DNA of 64,000 nucleotides from Promerops cafer (taxonomy: Eukaryota > Chordata > Aves > Passeriformes > Nectariniidae). The position numbers and the translations under genes were made by a program. This document shows, piece by piece, positions 13,201-28,200 of this stretch. A model generated the notes under the pieces. It did no database searches. It was not told the origin of the DNA and saw only the letters and a list, made by a program, of their open reading frames with translations. Position 1 is the stretch's first letter, and the number at the start of each line of letters is the position of its first letter. Location: assembly GCA_013398275.1 (NCBI GenBank), contig VZSE01004154.1, positions 371,976 through 435,975 of the forward strand, read 5' to 3'.

Positions 13201-16200
13201 AGAATTTTAATAGCCTTACAAGTTTGCTTTTGGTCAAACTTCCCCAGCTCCCCAAAGTCTGGATGGCTTTTGATATAAGAGTTAATGTTCTAGAAGTCTG
13301 TGCATCCTAAAACAACAAAACAAAATTCAGAAGTCATATGTTTTCACAGTTCCAGGTAAAACTGATTAAAAAATTAAAATGTCAAGGAAATTATTACATT
13401 ACACAATGTAGTAAATTTGGTACATCTTCATTTATTTTCTTTGCCCCAAAAGAAAAAAAATCATATGAAATGTTATGTAGTTTATTAGCTACTGCATAGT
13501 GTTTAATATTTTAGTCACTACCACTAGAATTTAGTATTAGTACTAGGAAATATTTTTACCTATAAAACATCAGAAACCCTCAAATCCTGTAATCATCACT
13601 GCATATCTAACAAACTTCTGAACAGTAAAAACAATGAACTACTGCTGGACAAATGGTACAAGTTTTCATAATAAAAAGTGAAATTTAAAATTTTAATGCT
13701 TTTACTTGATTTGTTTGCTACCTCACTGATTGCATTTTAATACAGAATTATAAACACAGCCTCCAAATGTGGACTTGCTGTTCCCTTTTAGATGTTTAAC
13801 CCTTAAGTGTTAAAACCCTGTAAGTTTTTTTACTCAAAAACCTGGATAATGTCAAAGAAATGAATTTGAGTAAGTGTACCTTTTTCTTTTGAAGGCACAA
13901 CACACTTAAGTAAATAAAACAAGGTAATAATGATAACCTCCAGAGCAGCAGATTTCATACATTTTCTGTATTTAATGTGAAAAATAATACAGGTTTTTTA
14001 ATCTTGATATTCCTGTCTTTGAAACTGCTTTGTCACATGTATCTACTTGAGAAATTAAAATGGAAAATTTGTCAACCCACTGCAACTAGAGTCCAGGATA
14101 AATACACCAACCAATTACTGGATAATGCTACAACCCCTGCTTAAGGCCCAAATGGAAATAAAAGTGTGGATGTTTAATTTTCTTGGTGGAAAGAACCGAG
14201 GTAGTTTAGGCCAATACCTTAACAGACCCTCAGTCATGTTGCTATTTCACCCAAGAAGCACGTTCCCAAAAAAAGCACAGCACCTTTAATATTGAAAGCT
14301 CTTCCACATCATTTGAGAACACCCCATAAAGACTGAAATATCTGATGCTTAAAGAATTGCAAATATCTTATTTCCTCTGGAAACTGAACCTAGAGACATT
14401 TAGTCATCTTATTTCCCAGTTACTGAAAGTAACCTATGCCTTCCCACACCAACAGATCTGGCAGTATGAATAAAACAGAACAAAGCTTCACAAGACTTAC
14501 TGGATGGTGAGGTCGTAAATGAAAAGTATGAGGTGAGACTACGGCTACAGCAAAGAAACGAAGAAACACAAAGCTGCTCACTGCAGAATACTGTACATGA
14601 GGGTCATCTGCAGAGAAAAACCATGAAATGTAACATGCACTGAACTTAACAGGAAATCATGAAGACAGTTAACATAAAAATTCTTAAGAAGATAACATCA
14701 GAAGAGACATATTTTAAAACAGAATAGAAAAATCAATGAAGCGCATGAAATGAGAAAGGTGGTCATGGTAAGAAATGTTCTCCTTATAGTGGAGTGTATA
14801 GGGCTTATTTATCTGAAATGAAGTTCTATTCCCATACAACTGGCTCATCAGCTCCACTGGGAGGAACAATGAGATGACTGCAAGCATTTACATACACAGT
14901 TAATTAGGTCTGGCTGGATGCTGCACCCAGAGATAAAACACTACAGCAGCTGTCTCTGAACTCTAGGGCTATTGGATTTATTCACCTGGAAAGCTACTCA
15001 CTGATAATTCAAATATATAAATGCTGCATGACAAATACAGTCAAAACATAGGAACAAATATAATTGCAATTCTCAGTTGCACTGTAAACCCATGCTGTTA
15101 TATAATTTTGATTATGCAAATGAGAATTTTCTCATTAAATATTTTGGGTATATTTACTTTTATACTGGGAAATACAGTGAGGTCACGTTCTTACTCTAAT
15201 GACCACTTCAATCTGATCTGGTAAGTCAGCTTTTCTGAAAGGACTGTCTAAACTAGAGCAATTTATGGCTCAGTTTCAGTGATAAACATGAATCAGAGAA
15301 ATGTTCCACATTATGAGGAGGATATTCTTCACCTGTAGCTTATTGCAGGACATTTCAGATTTTAATTGACTGAAGTGTGAGTATTTCAGACCCACTACAT
15401 TGCTCCTATATTAAAACCATTCTGAAAGAATAAAGCTGTTCTAATACTGATCATATTTACAAACCCATAAAATAATTTTTTTTATCCACTCTCCTCAAAG
15501 CTACCCATAACCAGTTTAGCTATAGTAGTACTAAAGCTAACTTCACAGAAGTTATGAATGTGCTGGTCATCGTTAACAGAGTGACAGTTCATGTAAAGAT
15601 GCAAATGCCAAACTGATTTCCAAGTTCCATCATGCTTCTTTAGAAGCAATGAACAGAACAGCTCTTAAAAACTTTAAGCATCTTTCAAATAAATCACTTC
15701 CTGTATTGCTTGTGCTTTTTCTTCTATTATCTTGTATTTTTCTGGATGACTTTTCAATTGCTCCTGTCTTGCACTTTCTGACTTGCTATATTTTTGTATC
15801 AGAAAACAAAAAATGCCTCTTGATTAACCACAAGGTTTCACTATAACATAGAGCCTGACAGAAAAACAAATGCCTGACTGTCAAAGTTCCGGGCACAGCT
15901 TTGGACAAGACAAGAATTTTAACAATCCCCATAAGGTAACTGCAGAAGTTTTTAGTCTGAATACCACTTTCAAAAGTTTTTAGAGAACACTTACTTGGAA
16001 ATCTTTTGGCAGCCAGATGCCTCAAAGAATAAAAAACATCACACATTAGGGTAGGACAACTTATACTCGACTGCACTATTTCCCGGAACACTTTGTCCAC
16101 GTAATAGCGGAGATTTTCCTGCAATTATGAAAAAAGGTATTTTTTCAGACCATGAACATTCATATTTCTCCTTTTTTTTTCCCTGGGCACAAACATAACA

Positions 16201-19200
16201 CTGTCTGACTATTCAACACAGAATTCTAGTACAGTGCATATTTTAAAAGCCTAGCAATATAAACTATCTATCAATACCCGGTTTTGTAATTTGACAACAA
16301 GGAAGGAACATTTCCCATGTATATCAAGTGAAAATTAAGTTTATTGCAGCAACTATTGCTGTAAACATCAGCATACTCTGGTAAGAGGGAAACAGCCAGC
16401 AAAACTTCAATGAAAAATGCTAGAGCAGTTCTAATTAGGTACATCATAATCTAGATGCTGAGTACAGGACATCAGGAATCATAACACTCAAAAACTGGTA
16501 AGAATGACTGCCATCTTTAGCTTCTCCTCTCTGTCCCATTTTCCACTGCACTTTTCCATTGCTGTGTGCATAAAGAGAAGTAAGAAAATTCAGCTTTTTC
16601 TTTGTTTATTCTGAAAACAGAGTTATATTGCTACTATGAGTTACTCATTTTCTATTACAAAGAGCTGCTTTTAAAAATGCTTTTCTTGCAGATTTTGAGA
16701 CCAGCTGGGAAACTCACCATATTAATTTCCACGTTATCCCCTTCTCTTAATTTGATGGGATCTATTTCACAGGGTTTAGGAGACTCACATATCTGAAACA
16801 AACAAAACTATAGGAGTTCAATTTTTCAGATACAATATGGAAATGCACCCATAAAAAACCAGATTCTCAGATTTAGGAATAAAATTCTAAATAGATCCTA
16901 ACCAATGGTAACAACATGCAGTGATCATCCTCATTTTTGTTTGTGCCTTTTCAAATGGATTGATTACATAAAGCATCACATGGGCAAATTTTGCAATGTG
17001 TTGGAGGCTGGAACGACTTCCATTGACTTTAATTTGAAGCATCTGGAACGTAAATAACAAAACACAGCTCCTCCCACTAAACTTAACGAATTATTGCTCA
17101 ATTAATTTTTCCTCTAGGATTCCCCTACCTGAGTGATTCCTACCACAGAGCTGAAACAAGAATGTCTGTTCAACAGACAAGGATACCACAGGGGGCTGAG
17201 CCTCCCCAAAGAAGTTTCAGTAGAATAACATACCTCATCAATAACAGGTTTCAAAGTAACCTTTAGGTAGTGCTTCCCCACTATTTTCATCATTTCATCT
17301 ACACATCGAGTTGCTAATGAGTTGCCTCTGAAGACTGTGTTTGCTTCTCTGTAGGAAAAGAAATTATTTTATTTGAACAGGGGAAAAACCAACAAGTTCA
17401 GTTACAAAATTCAATTTATACTCTATCTTGCTATTATATAATTGTTTAAAAGAAATATTTGTCATATATTTCAATCAGGAATTCCAGAACATATACACCA
17501 AGCTTCCAATAGCACTCAGTAACAGAAAGAGTATAAACAAGAATATTATCACAGCAATTACCAAACCCAAGTACATAAATAAAAACATAAGAAAAAGCCT
17601 AAGAAATTTTGTACTATTAAAGTTATAGTGCGGTATGGAACATGAGAAAGAACAACTGGAGAAAATTCCAAAATCATGAAAATTGTACCTCAGCAATATA
17701 CCATTCCTCCTCCAGTAGTCATGGTGAAAAAAAACCTGGAGCTACAGCACACTGCTACACTACACCAACATGCCCAGACACTTAAACCAAAACATATTTA
17801 ATCCAAGGTTACATTTTTATTCATTATACCTGTTGAAGAAAACTGACAGGCAGCTGTGCAAAGTATATCTTTCTAGTCTGAGAGATTTTGTTTAAGCTCC
17901 CTTTGTTACAGTTCAACTACAATGGAATGTGTGTACTAAAATGCAGTTTAGAAAATTATTTTCTATGAGTCATCTTTTTCTATACGGTTAAGCTGTCTCG
18001 CATTATTTAAATCAAGACGAAGTGCTTTGAAATGGTGGTGACAAAATCCCTCTCACACCTCCACTGGATATGACCCAGCACCACAGTGGTTGCTACTCAC
18101 ATCTGCTTTATTTCTCTCCTAACCACAGAGCTGCAAATTCACAGATGATATGCTGCTACTTGGAAAAACTCTTATGCTTCCTACTTGCAAGGCACGAAGG
18201 CCACATTCTTAATTACACAGCATCTTTGCAGAAAAAGAGTAGCCCTCATTTAAGTCACATGTTAAAAGAAACAGGGTAAGATTTTCAACAACTTAAAGAT
18301 GTTCCATCTAAGTTTATAAGTTCCAATCCAATGCGCAGTAAAATTTGAAGAGTGGCCAAATAAAGACATTTAAAATAAAAACTACATACTCTAAGACAAA
18401 ATTTTACCAAGCTGCCCAGCACCCTCAACTCTGACTCCCAGCTTCAAAGTGATTTTAATGAATGTTTTTAAAAACTAGCATTGAAAGATTAATATATTTA
18501 GTCAGTTTTATGTGAAAGAAAGAAACCAAAGAGATTATTTATCAGTGTTGTATCATAAAGCCCTGGGAAACTTTAAGATTAATTTTAGAAAGCTTGACAT
18601 CAATAAACATGAAATACATACTGGGTGTCCTTCAAATCTAGTTCTGCCACTGCTGCAACAAAGGGAACCAGCTTATGGTGGTGCAGCAACAGCCGTACCA
18701 GAGGCAGCACAGCATCGTACTTGTCTCGACACACTTCACTCAGAATGTAGGCAGCAGATGCAGAAATAGGCTGTGAGAAAGCAGAATACAAAATCTGAGT
18801 AAAGCAGTTAAATGTTCTTTGTGTAAAAATACAGATCAAATCTAATGAGACTACAGACACAGTTTAACAGAAAGTTTCAATATTTGCTGCGTAACATGGC
18901 AATTAAAAGCTTCCATTCCAGAGATACTTAATTGAAAATTCATATTATCTACTCTATAAATACATTTAAGAATGGAATTCAGTAGCTACTCATTCTCCCT
19001 AAAGGGTGAAACTATGGCTTTGTCACAAACCCAAGTTAGTGGCAGAAAGCAATTGTTTTACTATAATGTCACGTATCTTTATAGGACTTGTAAAATGGTA
19101 ATCAGGGGACATGAAAATAAAGTTCTCACCCTTCTAAAGTGTTTGTTGCCACTGTACAGTTGGGAATTTCAATACAAAAAACTGCATTATTTCAGTAGAA

Positions 19201-22200
19201 AAGACTGCTGCTGACTGCTGCTACCTATATACTCAGCTATTCCTGAATTCCAGTGAAGCAGTGTTTGAATATGGGCCAGCAAAAACTTTAGTCACATCTT
19301 TATCTTTCTTCTCTTCTGTCACTACTTCACAAACACTGAATTGATGAAAAGCTATAAAAGATGTAAGAATGTAAAGTCTGGTTACTACAAATGATTCCTG
19401 TCCCAATGTTATGCAAACCCTCTACCACACTTCCCTCTTTGTCACCATGTCCTGGTACGAAATCCAGTAATGCTGATTAACATCCTGGCAGAAGCAATTC
19501 AGAAGTAGAATTTGAAATCAAGTAGATACTTTTTGTTTATTATCTGCCCTTCAGTGCCAATAATGAATCAGTGTCCCTGGAAAACCTCTAAATGCAAGAA
19601 GCCAATGGAAAAATAGAGGCTAATGGAAAAATACAATGTTGAAAAGAGCAACCAATAAGAAGAAACTATTTTATCTCCTCCAGGCATATAGCACAGGATA
19701 TTTGCCTGTCTCCACTGGTTCTTCTAAAATAAGAAGAAAATTGTGGTACTCTGGAGCAGAAGTAAGAGCTCTAGAAGCTGTTCACCTGGGTGTGACAGAA
19801 GCAATTACCACAAAGACACAAAACCAATTATCTAGTTATGAGTAATTCTTATTGTCTCACAACTGCATAATCCATTTTTAGTTTTCACCTGAATGAAACT
19901 TTCAAAAAAAGTACCTGAACATCTGAAGATTTTAGCAGCAAGTTCCTTAGAGAAGTGTAGTACTCAGATGGAAGTACACAGTCTTCAGTGTAACAGATAT
20001 TTAATCTAAGTGATCCCAAATCATCTGTTTTAGAAGACTTGTTTCCATTTTCTCTTGGCTGAAGTAAGTACCTGTAAGCAACAGGACAATTATAAAATAT
20101 TAGATAGTTACTTCATTCATTTGACTAATTCCATAATAAAGCAAAGTATCACATTTAACTATTTCAGTATACATGCATTTTATCTGAAAACTGGCAAAAA
20201 ATTCACAAAAAAACCCCCCTTGAGACACAAAAGTAAAATAATGAGCAGCATTTAATTCATCTTTAACACATACTGGAACTTATATTTATTTTCTCACATC
20301 TTTGCAAACAGTAGAATAGGATACATTTTTTGTAGGCTAACAGGGGATAGCAGGACTAGTTTGAGATTACACTGGGCCATCTCATTTTACATATAGGTTA
20401 TATTTAGGGTGTTGGACAGTGCATGTGAAACAGGTAGTGTGAAGAATTTAAATGGTCTTGTCTGAGACCAGAAAAAACACATAATATTAACAGGCTCCAC
20501 TCCTGAGAAAAAAATATAGGGGAAAAGTCAGATTTTTTTTCTACTCTCAATACAAAATACATTGAACAATTCATTGGCTGCAGTTTCACTGCATTCCAAT
20601 AGGAGGTGCAGACCTACAAAAACGTTAACAGCTTTTAAGTGGTGTCACAGTAGTTTCAACACTCACCCCAACAAACTGAAACCCCATCTCCAAATATTCT
20701 TTTACAATCATGTATATCTGGACTTCTACAATCAGGATATCAGACTTCTTTTTTTCATAATCAGATGCAGTGCCCATGAAGGCAAGCTAGCATAAAATAA
20801 AACTGATTTACCAGGAGAACCTCTTCTTAACAGCATGACTCTTAGGCTCATTTTCCAAATATTTAGTAGTAGAGATAATTTCTCTGCTGTACTTCAGCTG
20901 TGTTCAAAACCATATTACACAAATTAGCAATAGTATAAAAGATTTGTTATTTTTAATCACAGAACTGTTTTTGATAAGCAGATCATACTTAGATATGAGG
21001 ATGTCCAGTGCAAGGTGTGCCTACAAAACATATTAGCAGACACACTCAAGAGAACTTGACGAGAGTTAGGTCAATTCAAAAAGCTACACAAACACAGCTC
21101 ACTGGCAATGAGCCCATGCTGATACAATCTTTCTCTCAGCAGGTTGTTAACAGAGACCTGTTTTTATGTTAATATGGTCATACAGCTGTTGATGAGACAC
21201 TGGCAGAACAAGCCTGTGTCTGCAATACACCGTGCAAAAAAAACAGAAACTCCAACACAAACACCTACAGGATCACATTCAAACACCAAGAGTCTGAGCT
21301 CAACATCCAAGACACTTGGAGCCTGAGTTGGGTACACGGAGCAGAGCCATAATGGTTCCTGGACAAGACTTGTGTTACATTTAGTTCCTGTTTATGCACT
21401 TCCTTCCCATATCTGGTGGATATGAAAGCGCTTCCTCCGTGCTTTTTCCTGTAGTGAAAGGTTCACTAAAAGCAGAATATTTTACACACTTGGAGGGGCT
21501 CAAATCCCTTGCACTTATCCCTTCCTGCTGCTAAGCATTTGAGATAGTAAACGAGCTAGAGACGGGCTCCTGCTTCCAAAAACATCAGAAAGGAGGGTGC
21601 TGAGATGTCCCATGCAGAAGTGGTTCTTTCCTGAACTCCCTTCATACCTCACCCTTCCAGCTGCTGTGCCTGCTCCCCTGACATGGTGTTGGGTTGGTTC
21701 TAGAACATGCTTCCAGAGCCTCCCCAAGGAAGAAAAAAAGTCATACTTAATGATCAAATAAACTCTTCATCAGTCATTCTGGAAGTCTGACTTAGGAATT
21801 TAATTACAAGTGATGCAATTCTGAGATGCTCCAGGTTTGCTGGGTGGGCTGAAGAGCACACACATCACTGAAATCCAGCAACCTGACCGAAAGACAGTTA
21901 CAGACCATCTTCCCTTCATTCTCCACACTTCCCCTTCAAGCACACCAACTATTCTGTGACTGTGTGCAGACAGGGGGAAAAGCAGAGCTAAATGCACCTG
22001 CTGACAAGGTTAATTTACTGAGCAGGGAAACTCTAGAAACATGTTTTACCTAGATTAGAACAGGAAGACATGGTTTAATGAATAGCTAGAATAAAACATA
22101 TCCTTTGCAAAGGAAAACTTGCAAGACACAAGCAAATTCACTTCTGAACCACCATTTCTCACCATGCTTGAAAGGAATCATTTCTTAACACCTTCACAGG

Positions 22201-25200
22201 AACTTTAATTTCTCCTAGAAAGATGTCTTGTACCAGATTCCCATTGTTCCATAGGTCAACCCTGAAAACAAGAACATTGCTTAATCTTCTTTTCTTCCAG
22301 AGAGAAATAAGCAAGTTTACAATAACTGCCTTACAGCACTAATCCACATGCATGCAGGCAGCAAATGTTAGAAATCTCACTCCATTCTAAATAAATCAAG
22401 AAGACTCAAACAAGTGGCTTATTAATCCATAAAGAACAGATACAGAAACAAACAGTGGAAGTTAAGACTTGCAGACCTTGCATCAGTAAATAAAAGTGAT
22501 ACTGGCCCAATGTATGGGTTCTGCGCAGTCTCCACCCCCAAAACTGTGCACACTTCTTCTCAGGTAATTCAAGTGAACTTTTTAACCAATATATTTAAAT
22601 ATCTACCTAACTGCTACAATCTGGCACACTGCAATGCCACACCAACACATGCGCTTGTTTCTCCAAGCAGCAGCTCGTACGCTTACAACCTCAAACGGAA
22701 TCAGGTTCCAGACATGCACCCTGGGTTTGTTCTATTACTTCTTACCTCTCTGACATTTCTGACAGACAGCAGTTGTTAAGAACAAAAAAAAAAAAAAAAA
22801 AAAAAAAAACAAAAAAAAAAAAAAAAAAAAAAAAAAAAACAAACAACCAAAAAAACAACAAAAAAACAAAAAAAGACAACTAGATTTGTTGGGGCATTAC
22901 TATTTTTCTAAATATATTTGCATCTACAATGAAATATACAGTTCTAATTAATGAAGCTAATAGTTAAAAACGCACATACCAAGTTAGTTCTATAATGGCT
23001 ATTTGGATTAACTGCTAAATTTTTCTTCTGATGCCTGTTAGGAAATGTATGCTGGCCTTGAAGACTTTCTGTCATTCAGCAGATTTGGTGCATGTATGTG
23101 CAGGAGCACAATAAAGAAAGGTAACTGAGTATAGGGCTCTTTGCAGTTCTAACTACATTGCATAAATACTGAAAGACCTGCTCTGAGGGTAAAGCAGCAG
23201 AAAAGGGGAACATACTTCAAGTATTTGTGTTTGCAAGGAAAAGATGAAACACAAATGTTCCTCTAAAAAGCAAAGTGAAATTGTAAGAATCCCATAAAAT
23301 AGGCTTTCCCCTCTTTTTTTATTAAACCAGCCAACTATATTTGAAACTATAGACTACGATCAGGTATGCTGGTATCTTTCAGTACAACTTCTATTACCAA
23401 CATTCTGCCCAAATTAATATAATTTGATAAAAGGTACTCATACCTCTTTACTCACAGGCACAGGAAGTAAGTTTAGGCTGCTAGATACACTCAACCACTA
23501 TTTACTTCAAAACATAAAAGCTCATCTTCAGTAAGAAATACAAGTTAAAAAAGCACGAAATTCTGAGTCATCTTTTCTACAAGTCTGATCAGTAATTCAG
23601 TGGAGCTACACTAAGATAAAACATGATGATGATGAAATATTATGATCTATTAATGATTCTATGAAATCACTTTCTAATCCACATCTTACCTGACTTCTAG
23701 TTTCTCAATATCTTCTTCTTCCACCTGAAACTGGGACTTTTTGGTGTAACTGCTGGACCTGGTTACCTGCAAGTAGGTTCCTCCTATTAACACACTTTTT
23801 GTATCATGGATATCAAAAATCAAAGAAAACCCTCTCTCCTTCTAGCATAGATAAATAGTTACTGTTCCTTATACAAAGGAAAAAAAGGTCAAGTGACCGA
23901 ACAAATTGCCTTTTTCCAGAAAGCAGGAGAAAAATGGATCAAGAAGGGTTCATGGTGGAACCTACTGAAGGCTAGTTGATATATCAAGGAATTACAGTCT
24001 AGATCTATTAGAAAAAACAACAAACAGTATGACATGAAACCGGCAACAATTTCTTTTGTTTTAGCATGAGCCCCATGAGAGCACTGAAGTCAGTTCTGAA
24101 ATGTTTAAAGAAACAACAAATGGGAAGCCCACTCTCCTTGCCCTAGTTACAACATAATTGTAACCTATCATCTACACTTTCCTCATTTCTTGACTGACTG
24201 CATTCTCAATTTAACTCCAATAAATTGTAAGTCAGAAAGTTACCAGAGTGGTTTGGATCACATTTTTATCCTAATATCTAACTTCTTAAGAAATCACACT
24301 CAGTATTCTTGAGCAGGTCAACTGAGACACACACGTGCATTCAAACTGTGCAAAGGTATGAAACTATTTCTCACTCAAGTCCCACAGGACCAGGATTTAT
24401 AAAAACACAGTAAATTATAATACATTTGAAGCACATGCAATAGTTGTACTCCTTCCAACTCTCAGTAGAGCATGTTTTAAATGCAAATTTGATTTTTATT
24501 ACTGACACAAATCAGATGAAAATTTAAACTCATAATTTATTGTCAGATAACTAATGTAGAATTGAAATCAACTCCTAAATAACAACAAAGTTAACTTTTT
24601 TAAATAAAATAAACTTTTTGGGTATAATCACTATATTACTTTATTAAATAAATAAGTTGTTTGGGTTTTTCAGGTCAAGCTTGAAAATATTTAAATAGAA
24701 GTCCATGGGATAGGTTAAAGTTATCTCAGAACTCCAGATGGCAACAGATGATACATAAAGTGATTCAAGATAAGGATTTACCTTCATATATGTGCTTGTG
24801 AGAAAGTAATTTCTCACGCAGCAATTGTAGGGGGATGCTATTGTTTGGCAGACAGAAATTTAAGTATGTCATTCACTTACATTTGAGAGGCCAGTTAAAG
24901 CTCTTCAATTTGCTTGAAGAGAGCTTTCTGCATTAGGTACTGCTATGCAGCTTGCTTAAAAATATCTGAAGGGTTGGATAAAATAGATAAACAGGAAGAA
25001 CAGCACGCAAAAAATTACCTCAAAATAAAATGTTTCGTTAAACTGCGGATTGCTTGTTTTCTTCTTAACTTTGGTCTTCTTTTGATCATTCCTGTTCCAA
25101 TGTGGTAAAATTTTTACCATAGACAACTTAAACACACAATTATAAAGACATTCTCTTGTCAAGAAGGACCCATGCATTTAAAGTTAAAACATTTTTTGTT

Positions 25201-28200
25201 ATTCTACAATTCACTTTGATCAATGAGGAAAATCTTAAAACTAGTTCATCTTCACAATACAGTTTAAAGAGCTAAAATTTAAAATGCTGTTTCTAGCTAA
25301 CCATGCATCTATCCAACTCAGAGGCTGTATTTAATTTCACAAACAGGTAAAACTTACACATATTAATTAAAATACAGCAACAATTTCTAATGCATTTAAA
25401 ATTTAAATTTCTTTACCACTGCCTGAAGGTAATCAGCACACCTTTCCTTGTCTTGTTCAACTGCAGTTTCTGTTTTTCCTACCCTCTTTTGCTGGTGAAA
25501 TACCCACTACTTCTTTACAGACAGAGGCTTACACCAAAGACACTAAGGTTTTCTTTGAAAGCAACTGCTGCTCATGTTAGATATGAAGCAGCACAGAGTC
25601 AAACAAAACAACTGCCCCCACTTCCTTGTGGGTTGGTTTTGGTATTTTTTTTTTAATTTTACAAGTTTTATACAGGAATATAGTTTTATTTATTTATTTA
25701 GCAAAGGGCTGTGGTAGTATAAAATGGCTTTCCAAAAGAAAGAAATATAAAATATTTGAGAAAAACAGACAAAGGAGAAGAAAAATTGCCCTGAGTATCA
25801 ACTGCCTATTTTAAGGGACTGGACACATAAATATTCCAGTCACAGTACATGAGTCACACATGCATAAGATTGGAAAATCTTAACCAGGAATTCCTGTCAG
25901 ATTTGCACATATATTCCCCTACTAACAGGGTAAATATTTTGTGGGACCAACATCCTCCCACTTCCATCCATATCACAGGAACAGAAAATGTATGTCAATT
26001 TACAAAATATCAAACAGAGAATGTATGTCAATTTACCTTCTTTGCCATTCAGCCCCATGATTCCTAAGTAAAAAGGGTAGCCTCCCTAGTCCTCTTAGGA
26101 AAAACCCAAACAAACAAACTAAAAAATCCCCCAAGCCAAACCTAAAAAATGTGATCATTTATTACCAAGGAGAAAAAAAAATGCTCCATGCAGAGCTTAC
26201 TCAGGGACAATGTCTTTGAGCCAAGCAAGTCTGGTACAACACATCCTGGCACTACGCTCACACAGGCGATTCCACGGCACCAGAGAAAGGAAAGGGTCTG
26301 ATGTGGCAAAAAAGAAGCAACTGAAACTTATACTCCTTATTGGACAAGGACTTGCACATAGTGAATGTGTGGGATGGGGGATTTTTCTTAAATGAAAAAA
26401 CCTAGCAGTTATTGAGGATTACTGATCCCAAACAAGGAGGCATTTGAACTGTGGGGACTTTGAACGCAGCATCTTGAAGGTGGTCCAGAACCTCTCCTCT
26501 CTCGTCTCCTCCCAATTACTACACATTTGCTGCAAAGAAACCCACACATTAAGAAAAACAGAGAAGAGAGGAAGGTGAGTGAGCAACTGACTGTATCATG
26601 ACATACAGGAATTTCACATAAATTAACAGGAAGCACAGTGCAGAAATCAAGAGTCCAATACAAAACGTAAGAAAGAACTGAGTCACAAGTGGCTCTTGAC
26701 TAGTGCAGACAATTCAGACAGACCAAACACCATCCCAGTCTTGAGCATATGGCAGGGAAGGGGAGAGAACAGTATCCATGGAGATGTGACGTATGCATGA
26801 GAACACTGGAAGATTTTTCTGTGTTTTAAAGATTTTGCTTAAAACCTATGACTTTCTTTTCCAATTCAACATAACAGCATTTTTAGATTTGTTCATTTCA
26901 TACTAAAATGTTACCTGGAAGGCCCCACAAGAGAGACTGTTGCATAAGGATCACAATTCTGTCCGTTTATAAGAGGCAACCCATGGCATTCCTTTATGCT
27001 ACAAGGAAAAGGCAAACAATAGATCAGTGAGGCAATTATTTGGCTTAAAAAAATAAAACCCAAACAATGCTTTCTTTTGAAAACTTTTTATGTCCTGCTG
27101 TATTACACACAGATATAGCTATACCCTGATCCAACATGCTGCATGTACCTGAAGTAGATCTCTAGATGGTAACACAAAATAATACTCAAGTATACCGTCA
27201 GACTTGGAGGGCTCTGTGAGAACAAAACTCTTGGAATTGCTTTGCTATAGACATTCCAGTATCACACATGAATGACAAAATCCTAAGTAAAATGAACTGC
27301 TGTATGTTAGGAGAAATTGCAGATTTCATTAACTTAAATTTGATTTCTCAAGGCCCACAAAAAGCTAACTGGCCTCAACCAATGGCAGCAACTATATCTG
27401 CAAGGCATTCAAAAGGATTGAAATATTTAATTTTGGATAAATTACATTCTGAGTTTTGCTAAGAAATGCAAAGTCAAATCCTGAAAGGATATTAAAAATT
27501 AAGCATTCAAAACTATTATAGTGTATAGTTCTAGCTCTACCTTTGAAACAGTACTTAAAGTTTATCTTCAATCTTTTTTCACAACAGTCTGTGTTCAGGG
27601 TTAAACGACCCTTTTAAAAATACTGTTTTCTTCCGTAATTCATACAGTAAGTGGTACACTGGTGTTTAACAGGTACACAGGCACACTGTTCACCAGTCCT
27701 CATGCAAAAGGGACAGGATGGTTGGCAACTAATGCTCATGGAGACAGAGAAACCTTTACTAGACCTTTTCTAAAGTCTTGCAATCTTTGAATTACCACAG
27801 CAGCAACACAGAGCTGGGTCAGCAAGCTGCCTAACCTTCAGATGCTGCCCACATATGAGCATTAACTAAAAACAGATGGAAAAACAATAGTAAAGCAGAA
27901 GAGTTTGTAAATTCATAGCAGAAACCAGACTTTCTAGCAAAATTATGCTCTAATGTAACCATACACACTGTAGTTAAAGTCCAGAAATATTCCGCAGATT
28001 ACAAAACTTGATAAACAAAACACAAATGAGATCTCAATGTTGCATTCCTGTTCTCCCTAAAATAATGTATTTTTAGCTGTATTGCAGGAATTTAATTAAA
28101 TTAATGCAAGAAAGTTTCAGTTGTCCTAATTTGCTAGTTTGAATAAAACCCAAAACCTAGGCAAGTAAATGTTCTAATATCTTAATGTGGAATAATAAGT

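Larger units (their letters stand above)
7279..22162 (-). other. RASA2: RASA2 introns 9-23, no further gene
   Basis: Introns between exons 24 and 9 are small and AT-rich. Spans: 7279-8137, 8328-8915, 9020-9777, 9987-10847, 10931-11214, 11322-12519, 12594-13052, 13131-13219, 13307-14500, 14608-15994, 16119-16717, 16793-17233, 17349-18621, 18771-19914 and 20072-22162. I recognised no transposable element, RNA gene or second protein in them. Confidence 0.6.
22262..26914 (-). other. RASA2: RASA2 introns 6-8
   Basis: Intron spans are 22262-23689, 23767-25018 and 25092-26914. The first holds a long poly-A tract and the third a small tandem duplication, both listed separately. Nothing else recognisable was seen. 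Confidence 0.6.

Noticed and set aside
22500..22876. Processed pseudogene ending in poly-A
   Set aside because: No recognisable spliced mRNA sequence or poly-A signal precedes the A tract.
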